A stretch of 42,698 bases of DNA, taken from NCBI GenBank assembly GCA_014584605.1, contig JACTMO010000022.1, positions 1-42,698 of the forward strand. The letters run 5' to 3'. The DNA comes from Bacteroidota bacterium (lineage in GTDB: Bacteria; Bacteroidota; Bacteroidia; Flavobacteriales_F; PHOS-HE28). The notes below the pieces were generated by a model, which was not told the origin of the DNA, searched no databases, and worked only from the letters and a program-made list of their open reading frames with translations. The stretch's first letter is position 1. Each line of letters starts with the position of its first letter. This document shows, in pieces, positions 18,101 through 25,929 of the stretch. The translations under genes were made by a program, and so were the position numbers.

Positions 18101-18164
18101 GGGCCGGTCGGTGGGCGGCGACGGCACCGAGCAGGCCGGAGGCAAGGACCAGGAGCGACCGCAT
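15099..18164 (-). CDS. Tandem two-domain secreted amidohydrolase
   Basis: 1,021 residues from the ATG at 18164, which gives a signal peptide ending RPALAQ and lies six bases after a -7 box. Two amidohydrolase units are fused. The first (about 30-440) has [18 protein letters not shown] and [14 protein letters not shown] with no HxH. The second (about 570-1000) is complete: [11 protein letters not shown] with His638 and His640, later HSY and TH histidines, [12 protein letters not shown] with the metal Asp, and a C-terminal [37 protein letters not shown]. A proline/arginine-rich insert ([17 protein letters not shown]) interrupts the second domain. It is probably a periplasmic or secreted imidazolonepropionase- or dipeptidase-like hydrolase. 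The single-domain, HxH-less protein encoded next may pair with it. Confidence 0.83.
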   Translation of the reverse strand: [1021 protein letters not shown]

Positions 18165-18170
18165 GGCCGG

Positions 18171-18178
18171 CGAAAATA
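18171..18178 (-). promoter_or_regulatory. -7 promoter box for the amidohydrolase pair
   Basis: Minus strand TATTTTCG, a near match to TAnnTTTG, six bases before the ATG at 18164. It lies back to back with the plus-strand box at 18210, making a short divergent promoter region. Confidence 0.45.
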
Positions 18179-18209
18179 GGGGCGCGGGCGCTGCGGTCGC
18201 GACGGCGGC

Positions 18210-18217
18210 TACCTTTG
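18210..18217 (+). promoter_or_regulatory. -7 promoter box for the 18238-22597 gene run
   Basis: TACCTTTG, an exact match to TAnnTTTG, 20 nt before the ATG at 18238. The preceding bases are GC-rich and show no obvious -33 TTG. Confidence 0.5.
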
Positions 18218-18237
18218 CCGGCCAGCAGAGCATCCGC

Positions 18238-18678
18238 ATGGAAACGAACATCCTGGGCTTCTTCCACAGCCTGTTGCGCTATGGCGTGCTGGCCTTCGTG
18301 GCCGCGGCGGGCCTCACGGCGCTCAACGGCCTGCTGCGCGGGCGGCCCATCCTGGTCTACGAACGCACGCTGGCGATGGTGGCCGTGGTGTTCTGCCACG
18401 TGCAGCTGGTGCTGGGCCTCATCCTCTACTTCATGCGCTTCAAGGCCTTCGGGATGATGCAGCCGGCGCATCAGCGCTTCTGGAAGATGGAGCACATCGG
18501 CACCATGGTGATCGCCATCGTGCTGGTGACCGTGGGGCGGGCGATGAGCAAGCGGGCCAAGGAGGAGCCGCGCAAGCAGCGGCTGATCGCCATCTTCTTC
18601 CTGATCGCCCTGGTGCTGATGCTGTGGGCGACGCCCTGGCCGTTCAAGGAGGTGGGGCGCGATCTGGGCTGGCTATGA
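18238..18678 (+). CDS. Four-helix membrane protein annotated as cytochrome b-like in Bacteroidota
   Basis: 146 residues with four transmembrane segments (about 14-33, 43-64, 88-104 and 119-135). Histidines lie in or near the membrane: His10 (FFHSLLRYG), the CHVQLVLGLILYFM motif and MEHIGTMVIAI. Their position suits heme binding, and database homologues in Bacteroidota are usually called cytochrome b, but no biochemical role is established that I know of. The next gene is a membrane-anchored cytochrome c overlapping by four bases (ATGA), which supports an electron-transfer role. The start is the ATG 20 nt after the -7 box. Confidence 0.7.
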   Translation: METNILGFFHSLLRYGVLAFVAAAGLTALNGLLRGRPILVYERTLAMVAVVFCHVQLVLGLILYFMRFKAFGMMQPAHQRFWKMEHIGTMVIAIVLVTVGRAMSKRAKEEPRKQRLIAIFFLIALVLMLWATPWPFKEVGRDLGWL

Positions 18679-19025
18679 GGAGGCGCCTTCTTCCCCTGCC
18701 GGCGATCGTGCTGCTGGCCTGCACGGCGGGCGGTTCCACGGAGGACCCGGTGATGGCCGAGGCGCACCCGGACGGCACCCCGAACGGCACGGCCCTGTTC
18801 CAGATGCACTGCACCCTGTGCCACGGCAAGGACGGCCGGCTGGGGCTGAGCGGAGCGAAGGACCTCACCCTGTCGGTGCTCACGCGCGACGAGGTGTCCA
18901 CGGTGGTGGCGGGGGGCAAGGGCAAGATGGTGGGGTACCGCAACGTGCTCAAGCCCGGTGAACTGGATGCCGTGGTGGACCATGTGATGGCCCTGCGGTC
19001 GGCCACCCCTTCGGCGCGGCCATGA
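18675..19025 (+). CDS. Lipoprotein cytochrome c (single heme)
   Basis: 116 residues. A lipobox LLAC places lipidated Cys16 at the mature N-terminus. The heme c site is CTLCH (Cys46, Cys49, His50) and the likely distal ligand is Met85 in GKGKMVGY. This is a small class I cytochrome c fixed to a membrane on the periplasmic side, probably carrying electrons for an oxidase. It overlaps both neighbours by four bases (ATGA), tying it into one transcript with the membrane protein before it and hflX after it. Confidence 0.88.
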   Translation: MRRRLLPLPAIVLLACTAGGSTEDPVMAEAHPDGTPNGTALFQMHCTLCHGKDGRLGLSGAKDLTLSVLTRDEVSTVVAGGKGKMVGYRNVLKPGELDAVVDHVMALRSATPSARP

Positions 19026-20254
19026 TCGAGACGACGCGGGCGAAGGCCGAGACGGCCGTGCTGGTGGGCCTGGTGACCGATGAGCAGGACGCCGAGCGGG
19101 TGAAGGAATACCTGGACGAGCTGGAGTTCCTGGCCACCACGGCGGAGATCCGCACGGTGAAGCGCTTCACGCAGAAACTGCACCGGCCCGACGGGCGCAC
19201 CTACGTGGGCAGCGGCAAGCTGGCGGAGGTGAAGGCGTGGATCGAGGCGAACGACGCGCACAGCGTGATCTTCGACGACGAGCTGACGCCGGCGCAGCAG
19301 CGCAACCTCGAGAAGGAGCTCGGACGCCCGGTGCTCGACCGTCCGCGGTTGATCCTGGACATCTTCGCCCGGAGGGCCCGCACGGCGCACGCCCGCACGC
19401 AGGTGGAGCTCGCCCAGTACGAGTACATGCTGCCGCGCCTCACCAAGCTGTGGACACACCTGGAACGGCAGCGCGGCGGCACGGGCACACGCGGCGGGGC
19501 GGGCGAGAAGGAGATCGAGACCGACCGCCGCATCGTGCGCGACCGCATCGCGCTGCTGAAGGCCCAGCTACGCGACATCGACCGGCAGAAGGCCACCCAG
19601 CGAGGCAACCGTGGCAAGCTGGTGCGCGTGGCCCTGGTGGGCTACACCAACGTGGGCAAGAGCACGTTGATGAACCTGCTGAGCAAGAGCGACGTCTTCG
19701 CCGAGGACAAGCTCTTCGCCACGCTGGACACCACGGTGCGCAAGGTGGTGCTCGGCAACCTGCCCTTCCTGCTGAGCGACACGGTGGGCTTCATCCGCAA
19801 GCTGCCGCACCAGCTGATCGAGAGCTTCAAGAGCACGCTGGACGAGACGCGCGAGGCCGACCTGCTGCTGCATGTGGTGGACGTGAGCCACCACGACTTC
19901 GAGCAGCAGTACGCCACGGTGAAGCAGACGCTGAACGAGATCGGCGCGGGCGACAAGCCGGTGATCGTGGTGCTGAACAAGATCGACGCGTACCGCCCGG
20001 CCCCGCACGACCCGGACGACCTGGCGCCCAAGCGCCGCGACCAGTTCTCGTTGGAGGAGCTGCAACGCACGTGGATGTCCAGCATGGACGGTGCGGAGTG
20101 CATCTTCATCAGCGCCGCGCGGCGGACGAACATCGACGCGCTCCGTCGTCTGCTGTACGACCGCGTGAAGGCCCTCCACATCGCGCGCTATCCGTACGAG
20201 AGCGACCTGCTGTTCAAGGACGCCTACCTGGAGGGCCGCGTGGAGGAGGAGTGA
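19022..20254 (+). CDS. hflX: Ribosome-associated GTPase HflX
   Basis: 410 residues. The N-terminal HflX domain has the GRTYVGSGKLAEVK motif and the RPRLILDIFARRARTAHARTQVELAQ helix. The linker has the glycine-rich RGGTGTRGGAGEKEIETDRR segment. The G domain has GYTNVGKST (207-215), DTTVRK, DTVGFI and NKID. HflX binds the 50S subunit and splits stalled ribosomes, especially under stress. The length suits the family. Its ATG overlaps the stop of the cytochrome c gene. Confidence 0.96.
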   Translation: MIETTRAKAETAVLVGLVTDEQDAERVKEYLDELEFLATTAEIRTVKRFTQKLHRPDGRTYVGSGKLAEVKAWIEANDAHSVIFDDELTPAQQRNLEKELGRPVLDRPRLILDIFARRARTAHARTQVELAQYEYMLPRLTKLWTHLERQRGGTGTRGGAGEKEIETDRRIVRDRIALLKAQLRDIDRQKATQRGNRGKLVRVALVGYTNVGKSTLMNLLSKSDVFAEDKLFATLDTTVRKVVLGNLPFLLSDTVGFIRKLPHQLIESFKSTLDETREADLLLHVVDVSHHDFEQQYATVKQTLNEIGAGDKPVIVVLNKIDAYRPAPHDPDDLAPKRRDQFSLEELQRTWMSSMDGAECIFISAARRTNIDALRRLLYDRVKALHIARYPYESDLLFKDAYLEGRVEEE

Positions 20255-20314
20255 TCGGGAGGGGTGTGCCGGGCGCATACGCCCCGGCGCGCCGCCCGCG
20301 TTGCACAAGCACCG

Positions 20315-22597
20315 ATGGCGAGGAAACGCGGCAAGGGAAAACGAAAGGCGCCGGGCATCGGCGCCATCCTGTTGCTGGTCGCGCTGGCGGCGGTGTGCGC
20401 GTCCGTGCTGTTGGTGGCGCTGGTCTCGTTCAACGTGTTCGGGCGTCTGCCCAGCCAGGCCGAACTGGCGGCGATCGAGCACGAGGAGGCCACGCTGGTG
20501 TTCGCCGAGGACGGCACGCTCATCGGCAAGCTGTTCGCCGAGGACCGCACGAACATCCGGTACGAGGACCTGCCGCAGCATCTGATCGATGCGCTGGTGA
20601 GCACCGAGGATGCGCGCTTCTTCGAGCACCAGGGGGTGGACGGCACGAGCTATGTGCGCGTCTTCTTCCGCACCATCCTCGGTGGCGACCGCAGCGGTGG
20701 CGGAGGCAGCACCATCAGCCAGCAGATCATCAAGAACCTGTACGGCCGCGAGCGGCATGGCCTGCTCACCGTGCCGGTGAACAAGATCAAGGAGGCGCTG
20801 GTGGCGCAGCGGTTGGAGCGCGTGTACGACAAGCGCGGCGTGCTGGTGCTCTACCTGAACAGCGTGCCCTTCGGCGAGAACCTCTACGGCATCGAGTCCG
20901 CCGCGCGGCGCTTTTTCGGCCGGTCGACGGCGCGGCTGGGCGTGGAGGAGGCCGCGGTGCTGGTGGGCATGCTGAAGGCGAACACGGCGTACAACCCGCG
21001 GCTGCACCCCGACCGGGCGCGCGAACGCCGCAACACGGTGCTGTCCCTCATGGAAAGGCACGGGCACCTGGACGCGCGCGCGGCCGACAGCCTGCAGGCC
21101 CTGCCCCTGCGGCTGCGCTACACCGGCCTCGACGCGTACGATGTCTACGGCTACTTCGTGGCCCGCGTGGCCGAGGAGGCGGAGGCGCTGCTGCGCGAAC
21201 AGGCGGCGCCCAAGCCCGCGCGCGACCGGAAGAAGCGCAAGCAGCCCGCTCCCCCGCCGGCGATGATCCCCGACCTGCGCAAGGACGGCCTGCGCATCCA
21301 CACCACCCTGGACCCGGAGCTCCAGCACCTGGCCGTGGAGGCGTCGCGGGCGCACCTGGCGCGCATGCAGCCGAAGCTCGATGCGGAGCTCAAGGCGGCG
21401 AAGGCGCGCACGGCGTGGGAGCGCGCGAAGGGGAAGAAGGCCGACCGCGCCTGGAGGACGGATGCCACCGCACCACGCGAGATCTACGATCACCAGGGGG
21501 TGCGGGTGGACACGATCGGCCACCGCGACAGCCTGTGGCACTACCACCGGCTGCTGAACGCCGCGGTGCTGATGATGGAACCGGCCACGGGCAACGTGCG
21601 CGCTTGGGTCGGTGGCGGCCACCACCGCTACCTGCCCTACGACCTGGTGGAGGCGCGTCGCTCCATCGCCAGCGCGATCAAGCCGGTGATCTACGCCGCC
21701 GCGCTGGAGGCCGGCCATGCGCCGTGCACCTACCTGAGCAACGCCCCGCGCACCTACGCGGCGTACGATGACTGGGCGCCGAGCAACTTCGACGGCGACA
21801 CCACCGGCGGCGAGGTCGCGCTGTGGGCGGCGCTGGCGCGCAGCATGAACCTGCCCACGGTGGACCTCTACTTCCGGCTGGACCAGGACTCGCTCCGCGA
21901 CGTGGTGCGGGCGTTGGGGATCCCGGGCGTGCAGGTGCAGCATCCGGCGGTGTGCCTGGGCGCATCGGACCTGAGCCTGCTGGACATGGTGCCGGTGTAC
22001 GCGGCCTTCGCCGCCCGGGGTCAGCGGCCGCGGCCGCGCCTGATCACGCGCATCACCGACGCGGACGGCAAGGTGCTGTACGAGGCCCCGCGGCCGCGCA
22101 GCCATCGGGCGCTCACCACCGGGGCGGCCGATGCGATGAACGCCATGCTGCGCCGGGCGGTGGACCAGGGCACGGGCACGGCGCTGCGCACACGCCACGG
22201 CGTCGGCGGGGCGGTGGCCGGCAAGACGGGCACCTCGCAGGACCAGCGGGATGCCTGGTTCTTCGGCTACACGCCCGGGCTGGTGGTGGGCACCTGGGTG
22301 GGTGCGCGCGACCCGGCCGTCCACTTCCGCGGCGCGCTGGGCACCGGTTCGCAACTGGCCCTTCCCATCGCCGGCCAGGTCTTCCATGGCATCGAGGCGA
22401 GCGCCGAGCTCCGCCGGCGCTACATGCGTCCCTTCACCGCGCCGGACTCCGCGCTGTACCGACTGGACTGCCCGCCCCGGCACGAGCCCGGCTGGCTCGA
22501 GCGGCTCTTCGAGGGCCCGCCCGAGGACCCGACGGACACCAGCAAGCGACCGGGCTTCCTGCAGCGCCTCTTCCGCGACCGCGAGGGCGAACCCTGA
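20315..22597 (+). CDS. Class A penicillin-binding protein (PBP1a type)
   Basis: 760 residues from the ATG at 20315. The open frame continues upstream, but this start gives a short basic tail (ARKRGKGKRK) before the membrane anchor (about 14-43). The glycosyltransferase domain has EDARFFEHQGVD with catalytic Glu98, STISQQIIKNL and the FGRS segment. The transpeptidase domain has SAIK (Ser453, Lys456), SMN and KTGTSQ (Lys637 onward). It polymerises and cross-links peptidoglycan on the periplasmic face. An Ala/Lys-rich linker (EQAAPKPARDRKKRKQPAPPP) lies between the domains. It follows hflX after 60 bp; its stop directly abuts the stop of the convergent GH38-like gene. Confidence 0.94.
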   Translation: MARKRGKGKRKAPGIGAILLLVALAAVCASVLLVALVSFNVFGRLPSQAELAAIEHEEATLVFAEDGTLIGKLFAEDRTNIRYEDLPQHLIDALVSTEDARFFEHQGVDGTSYVRVFFRTILGGDRSGGGGSTISQQIIKNLYGRERHGLLTVPVNKIKEALVAQRLERVYDKRGVLVLYLNSVPFGENLYGIESAARRFFGRSTARLGVEEAAVLVGMLKANTAYNPRLHPDRARERRNTVLSLMERHGHLDARAADSLQALPLRLRYTGLDAYDVYGYFVARVAEEAEALLREQAAPKPARDRKKRKQPAPPPAMIPDLRKDGLRIHTTLDPELQHLAVEASRAHLARMQPKLDAELKAAKARTAWERAKGKKADRAWRTDATAPREIYDHQGVRVDTIGHRDSLWHYHRLLNAAVLMMEPATGNVRAWVGGGHHRYLPYDLVEARRSIASAIKPVIYAAALEAGHAPCTYLSNAPRTYAAYDDWAPSNFDGDTTGGEVALWAALARSMNLPTVDLYFRLDQDSLRDVVRALGIPGVQVQHPAVCLGASDLSLLDMVPVYAAFAARGQRPRPRLITRITDADGKVLYEAPRPRSHRALTTGAADAMNAMLRRAVDQGTGTALRTRHGVGGAVAGKTGTSQDQRDAWFFGYTPGLVVGTWVGARDPAVHFRGALGTGSQLALPIAGQVFHGIEASAELRRRYMRPFTAPDSALYRLDCPPRHEPGWLERLFEGPPEDPTDTSKRPGFLQRLFRDREGEP

Positions 22598-25500
22598 TCA
22601 CGGCAGCTGCGCCACGCGCACCGCGGTGGGCACACTGCCCCCGATGTTCACCAGGATGGGGTCGCGATCGTTCGTTCCGCCGGCATACTTCACCACCCCG
22701 TCCATGTTCACGTCCTCGCGCAGGTAGCCCTGGAGGGTGGCGGTGGGCACCGCACCGCCGATGGCGGCCAGGATGGGGTCGCGGTCGTTGGCCGCACCGG
22801 CGTACTTCACCTGCCCGTTGAAGGTGACATCACCCGCCCACAGCGCCATGGTGCCACCGAGGTTCTTGCGCGCGTCGGTGCCGAAGGTGGCCGTGGCGGG
22901 CGCGGTGAGGTCCACGGCGAGCGGGGATCCGCTCAGGGTGTAGGCGGTGGCCGTCATCGCGCCCAGGTGGTTGCGGTGGCGCACCGCGATGCGGTAACCG
23001 CCCGTGGCGGCGGTGAAGGAGAGCGGCGATACGCCGTCCGCGGCCACCACATCCCCATCGCGTTGGAGCAGGCCGCAGCGCGTGGCGATCACCGTGGCGG
23101 GCGTGGTGGCATCACGCAGTTCCACCACCACCCAGTCCACCACCGCGTTGGCGCCGCTGGTCTGCAGCACGGTCGGTGTGGTGGTCTCCCCTCCCCCGCC
23201 GACATGCGCGTAGCTCAGCGCCGTGTAGGGTTCGGTGAGCGGAAGCAGGCCGGCGGCGCGCAGGTCGTCGCGCATCAGTTGGGCGCCGGAGGACCAGGGG
23301 CCTTCGAGCACCACGCGGAGGGCCAGCTGCACGGCGGGGCTGTTGGGGGTGAGGCGGAAGGTGCGCAACTGCTGCGGCGCGAAGGCGGCGGTGAGCGTGC
23401 CGTTCACCAGCGGGGCGGCGCCCGTGTTCGTTTCGATGTGGGTGGCGGTCTGTGCTGCGCCGAGGCCCCAGGCGGAGGCGATGCCGGTGCTCTGCGCCGC
23501 ATTGCTCACGTTCCACAGGCGGGCGATGATGCCGCTGGCGATGCCCTCCTCGGCGGGCTTCAAGGCCCACAACAGCACATCGGGATCGCTGAAGGTGAAG
23601 GCCCCGAAGCTGGTGGCGGGGTAAGGTCCTCCGCTGCCGGTGCAGGGGCCCACCACGAAGGGGTTCTGGTGTTCCAGCGCGAAGCGCATCGCGGCCACCT
23701 GGTCGTAGGCGCCCTCGTGCGGCCGCAGGCTGAAGGCGTAGTGGAACAGGGTGTCGCCGTGCTGGTCGGGGATGCCCGGGCCGCTGCCCTGGAAGTTGCC
23801 GCCCGCGGTGAAGCGCAGCTGGCTGCTGCCGCTGTCGAACGTGCCGGTGGTGCTGTTGCCGAGCTTCATGAAGGCCGGGCCGCTGGTGCTCACCGTGAGG
23901 CCGTACGTCGCGTTGCTGATGTCGGCGAAGTGGCCCAGGGTGAGCTGGTCGTAGCGCGCGTTCTGTGTGGCGTAGTGGCCGCCCGTGCTGCTCGGCTTGG
24001 CCGTGAGGATGGCGCCCAGTTCCTCGTGCCGCACCGTGGCGTTCACGATCTGCACCCCGTAGGCCCAGTCGAGCGTGCTGCTGAAGTTGTCGGTGATGCG
24101 GTCCTCCACGTCCACACGGTGCAGGTCCTTGTACAGGGTGACGCGCACATCGTGGCCCAGGGGGATGACCCCTTCGGTCTGCACGGTGGCGCTGATGGGC
24201 CCGTTGTTCACCAGGTACTTGATCCCGCCGGGGGCGGTGTAGGCGCCCAGGTCGTTCATGATGCGTCCGTTCACCGTGCCGGCATAGCTGCGGTTGGCGA
24301 GCTTGTCGCGCAGGCTGGTGATCACCCCTTCGCCGCTCATGCTGATGCGGAAGCGATCGCTCTCGAAGAGGTGGATGTCCAGCGTCGCCGTGTTGGGCGC
24401 CACGGGCGGGTCGCCCGGTTGCACGGTGTACACCTTGTAGCCCGCCGCGGGCACATCGGTGGCCAGGATGCGCACGAAGGTGGCGCCGTCCTTGAGGATC
24501 ACCTGCGAGGGGATCACCGTGGCGGTGGTGCGGTCCACCACCTGCACGGGCTGCGGGCCGGCGTAGGGCAGATCGGCCACGTCGGTGCGCAGGTGCCCCA
24601 GCGGGTTCACCACCACGAAGCGCTGCTCACCGCCCGCGTCGATCTGCGCCCCCAGCGAGGCCAGCGCATTGCTGAGCAGCTGCGTGCCGTAGCCGGTCAC
24701 CTGCGCCTCCAGGCCGCGCTGCCAGAGGGCGCGGTCGTTGGCGGACACCACGCCGCCGCCGCCGAGGTTGTGCTCCCAGTAGAGGCTGATGGCGGTGTGG
24801 GCCTGTTCACGTTGCGCCGCGAGGTTCGACCACACGGCCGGATCATATCGGGCGGCCAGCGTGGCCACGGCCTCGGCGCTGCGCAGGCGTTCGATGCCGC
24901 GGCGCATGCGGCCGGTGACCTCTGCGATGCTCGCGCAGTCGAGGTCCCACTCGTTGCCGAAGCTCAACGACTGGCTGGGCAAGGTGCCGCCGTACGTGGC
25001 CTCGATGTCCTGGAAGAAGTCCTTCATGTTGCTCACGTGGCACTGCGTGGTGGCGTTGCTGCGGGCCTGGGCCACGGTGGGGAAGCTGCTGTCGAGCGTG
25101 AGGGTGTTGTCCCATCCGCGGCCGAAGGCCCCGGCCACGGTGTAGGGGTAGTTGTGCGGGAAGGCCACGCTGTTGAGCTTGTCCAGGCATTGGTCCACGG
25201 CGGTGTTGGGCACGAAGGCCTCGGCATAGCCGCCCAGCCCCTGGTTGTAGGTGAGGCTGTACCACTTCATCAGCACGCTGGAGCCATCGAGGCCGGTGTA
25301 GCGGTAGAGCTCATGCTGCCGCTGGCCCAGTCCGGTGACCTGCGTGGCACAGCCGCACACGCCCTTCCAGCTGTAGCGGGCGCCCATGCCGTTCCAGAGC
25401 GAGGCGAGCCCCAGCGGCTGGGTCTGGTTCTCCATGCTGATGGCCATGGGGATGTCGATGCCGTACTGCCGTTGCAGGCGTCCGGCATAGTAGCCGCTGC

Positions 25501-25876
25501 GGATCACGCCCTCGGTGGTGTTGCCCCCATGCGTGCACACCAGGCCGTTCAGGGGCACGGTCATCTGGCCGCTCTGCAGCTGGGCGATCAGGCGGTCGAA
25601 CTGCGCGGCCGGGCGGTTGCGCTTGTAGATCTCCACCCAGTACCAGCCGTCGCAGTTCCACTTGTTCCGGTAGGGGGCCGGGTTGCCGGCGGTGGCGTCG
25701 TTGAGGTCGAGGTAGTGGTCGATCATCTGCGGGATCCACTGCTCGTAGTCCGCCACCGTGCCGCTCCAGAGGTAGTCCGTGTGGTCGTCCGGGGCCAGGT
25801 AGATGCGGTTGGTCTGGCCGGTCGCCAGGGCGGCGGCGAGCAGGGCGGGAAGCACGGAAAGGGCACGGCGCGGCAT
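22598..25876 (-). CDS. Large secreted glycosidase, GH38 alpha-mannosidase-like, with NDRDPIL C-terminal module
   Basis: 1,092 residues with a signal peptide (MPRRALSVLP to ALATGQ). Directly after it comes DDHTDYLW (His32, Asp34), which resembles the zinc-binding HxD at the start of GH38 mannosidases, then NKWNCDGWYWVEIYKR and VPLNGLVCTHGGNTTEG. Beta-rich regions follow, with the GH38-like FVVVNPLG near residue 480. The catalytic nucleophile could not be placed with certainty. The last 82 residues are two copies of a D(x)NxDGxVKYxGxxNDRDPILxxIGGxVPT unit. There is no T9SS sorting domain. It probably acts on glycan outside the cell; substrate unknown. The ATG at 25876 lies 20 nt after a -7 box. 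A truncated relative of the tail occurs at 33911-34690. Confidence 0.7.
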   Translation of the reverse strand: MPRRALSVLPALLAAALATGQTNRIYLAPDDHTDYLWSGTVADYEQWIPQMIDHYLDLNDATAGNPAPYRNKWNCDGWYWVEIYKRNRPAAQFDRLIAQLQSGQMTVPLNGLVCTHGGNTTEGVIRSGYYAGRLQRQYGIDIPMAISMENQTQPLGLASLWNGMGARYSWKGVCGCATQVTGLGQRQHELYRYTGLDGSSVLMKWYSLTYNQGLGGYAEAFVPNTAVDQCLDKLNSVAFPHNYPYTVAGAFGRGWDNTLTLDSSFPTVAQARSNATTQCHVSNMKDFFQDIEATYGGTLPSQSLSFGNEWDLDCASIAEVTGRMRRGIERLRSAEAVATLAARYDPAVWSNLAAQREQAHTAISLYWEHNLGGGGVVSANDRALWQRGLEAQVTGYGTQLLSNALASLGAQIDAGGEQRFVVVNPLGHLRTDVADLPYAGPQPVQVVDRTTATVIPSQVILKDGATFVRILATDVPAAGYKVYTVQPGDPPVAPNTATLDIHLFESDRFRISMSGEGVITSLRDKLANRSYAGTVNGRIMNDLGAYTAPGGIKYLVNNGPISATVQTEGVIPLGHDVRVTLYKDLHRVDVEDRITDNFSSTLDWAYGVQIVNATVRHEELGAILTAKPSSTGGHYATQNARYDQLTLGHFADISNATYGLTVSTSGPAFMKLGNSTTGTFDSGSSQLRFTAGGNFQGSGPGIPDQHGDTLFHYAFSLRPHEGAYDQVAAMRFALEHQNPFVVGPCTGSGGPYPATSFGAFTFSDPDVLLWALKPAEEGIASGIIARLWNVSNAAQSTGIASAWGLGAAQTATHIETNTGAAPLVNGTLTAAFAPQQLRTFRLTPNSPAVQLALRVVLEGPWSSGAQLMRDDLRAAGLLPLTEPYTALSYAHVGGGGETTTPTVLQTSGANAVVDWVVVELRDATTPATVIATRCGLLQRDGDVVAADGVSPLSFTAATGGYRIAVRHRNHLGAMTATAYTLSGSPLAVDLTAPATATFGTDARKNLGGTMALWAGDVTFNGQVKYAGAANDRDPILAAIGGAVPTATLQGYLREDVNMDGVVKYAGGTNDRDPILVNIGGSVPTAVRVAQLP
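22601..22846 (-). repeat. Coding repeat: two NDRDPIL units at the end of the GH38-like protein
   Basis: The segment encodes two units of about 40 residues. Both contain a V(T/N)(F/M)(N/D)G(Q/V)VKYAG segment followed by NDRDPIL and (A)IGG(A/S)VPTA. The second has DVNMDG, which resembles an EF-hand or dockerin-like calcium loop. The same pair, diverged, is found at 34031-34300 on the same strand. Confidence 0.75.
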
Positions 25877-25896
25877 GGCGCAAGGGGTTGGTCCGG

Positions 25897-25904
25897 ACAA
25901 GTTA
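25897..25904 (-). promoter_or_regulatory. Possible -7 box for the GH38-like gene
   Basis: Minus strand TAACTTGT, an imperfect match to TAnnTTTG, 20 nt before the ATG at 25876. It supports that ATG over the further upstream TTG at 25900. Confidence 0.35.
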
Positions 25905-25929
25905 CCGGATCGCCGGGACCTGTCGCGCC

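Noticed and set aside
15063-18179. 1,038-residue plus-strand open frame
   Set aside because: Exact antisense of the tandem amidohydrolase; it owes its length to the scarcity of stop codons in GC-rich DNA.
19568-22483. 971-residue minus-strand open frame opposite hflX and the PBP gene
   Set aside because: Antisense frame with no domain resemblance; both plus-strand genes have complete motif sets.
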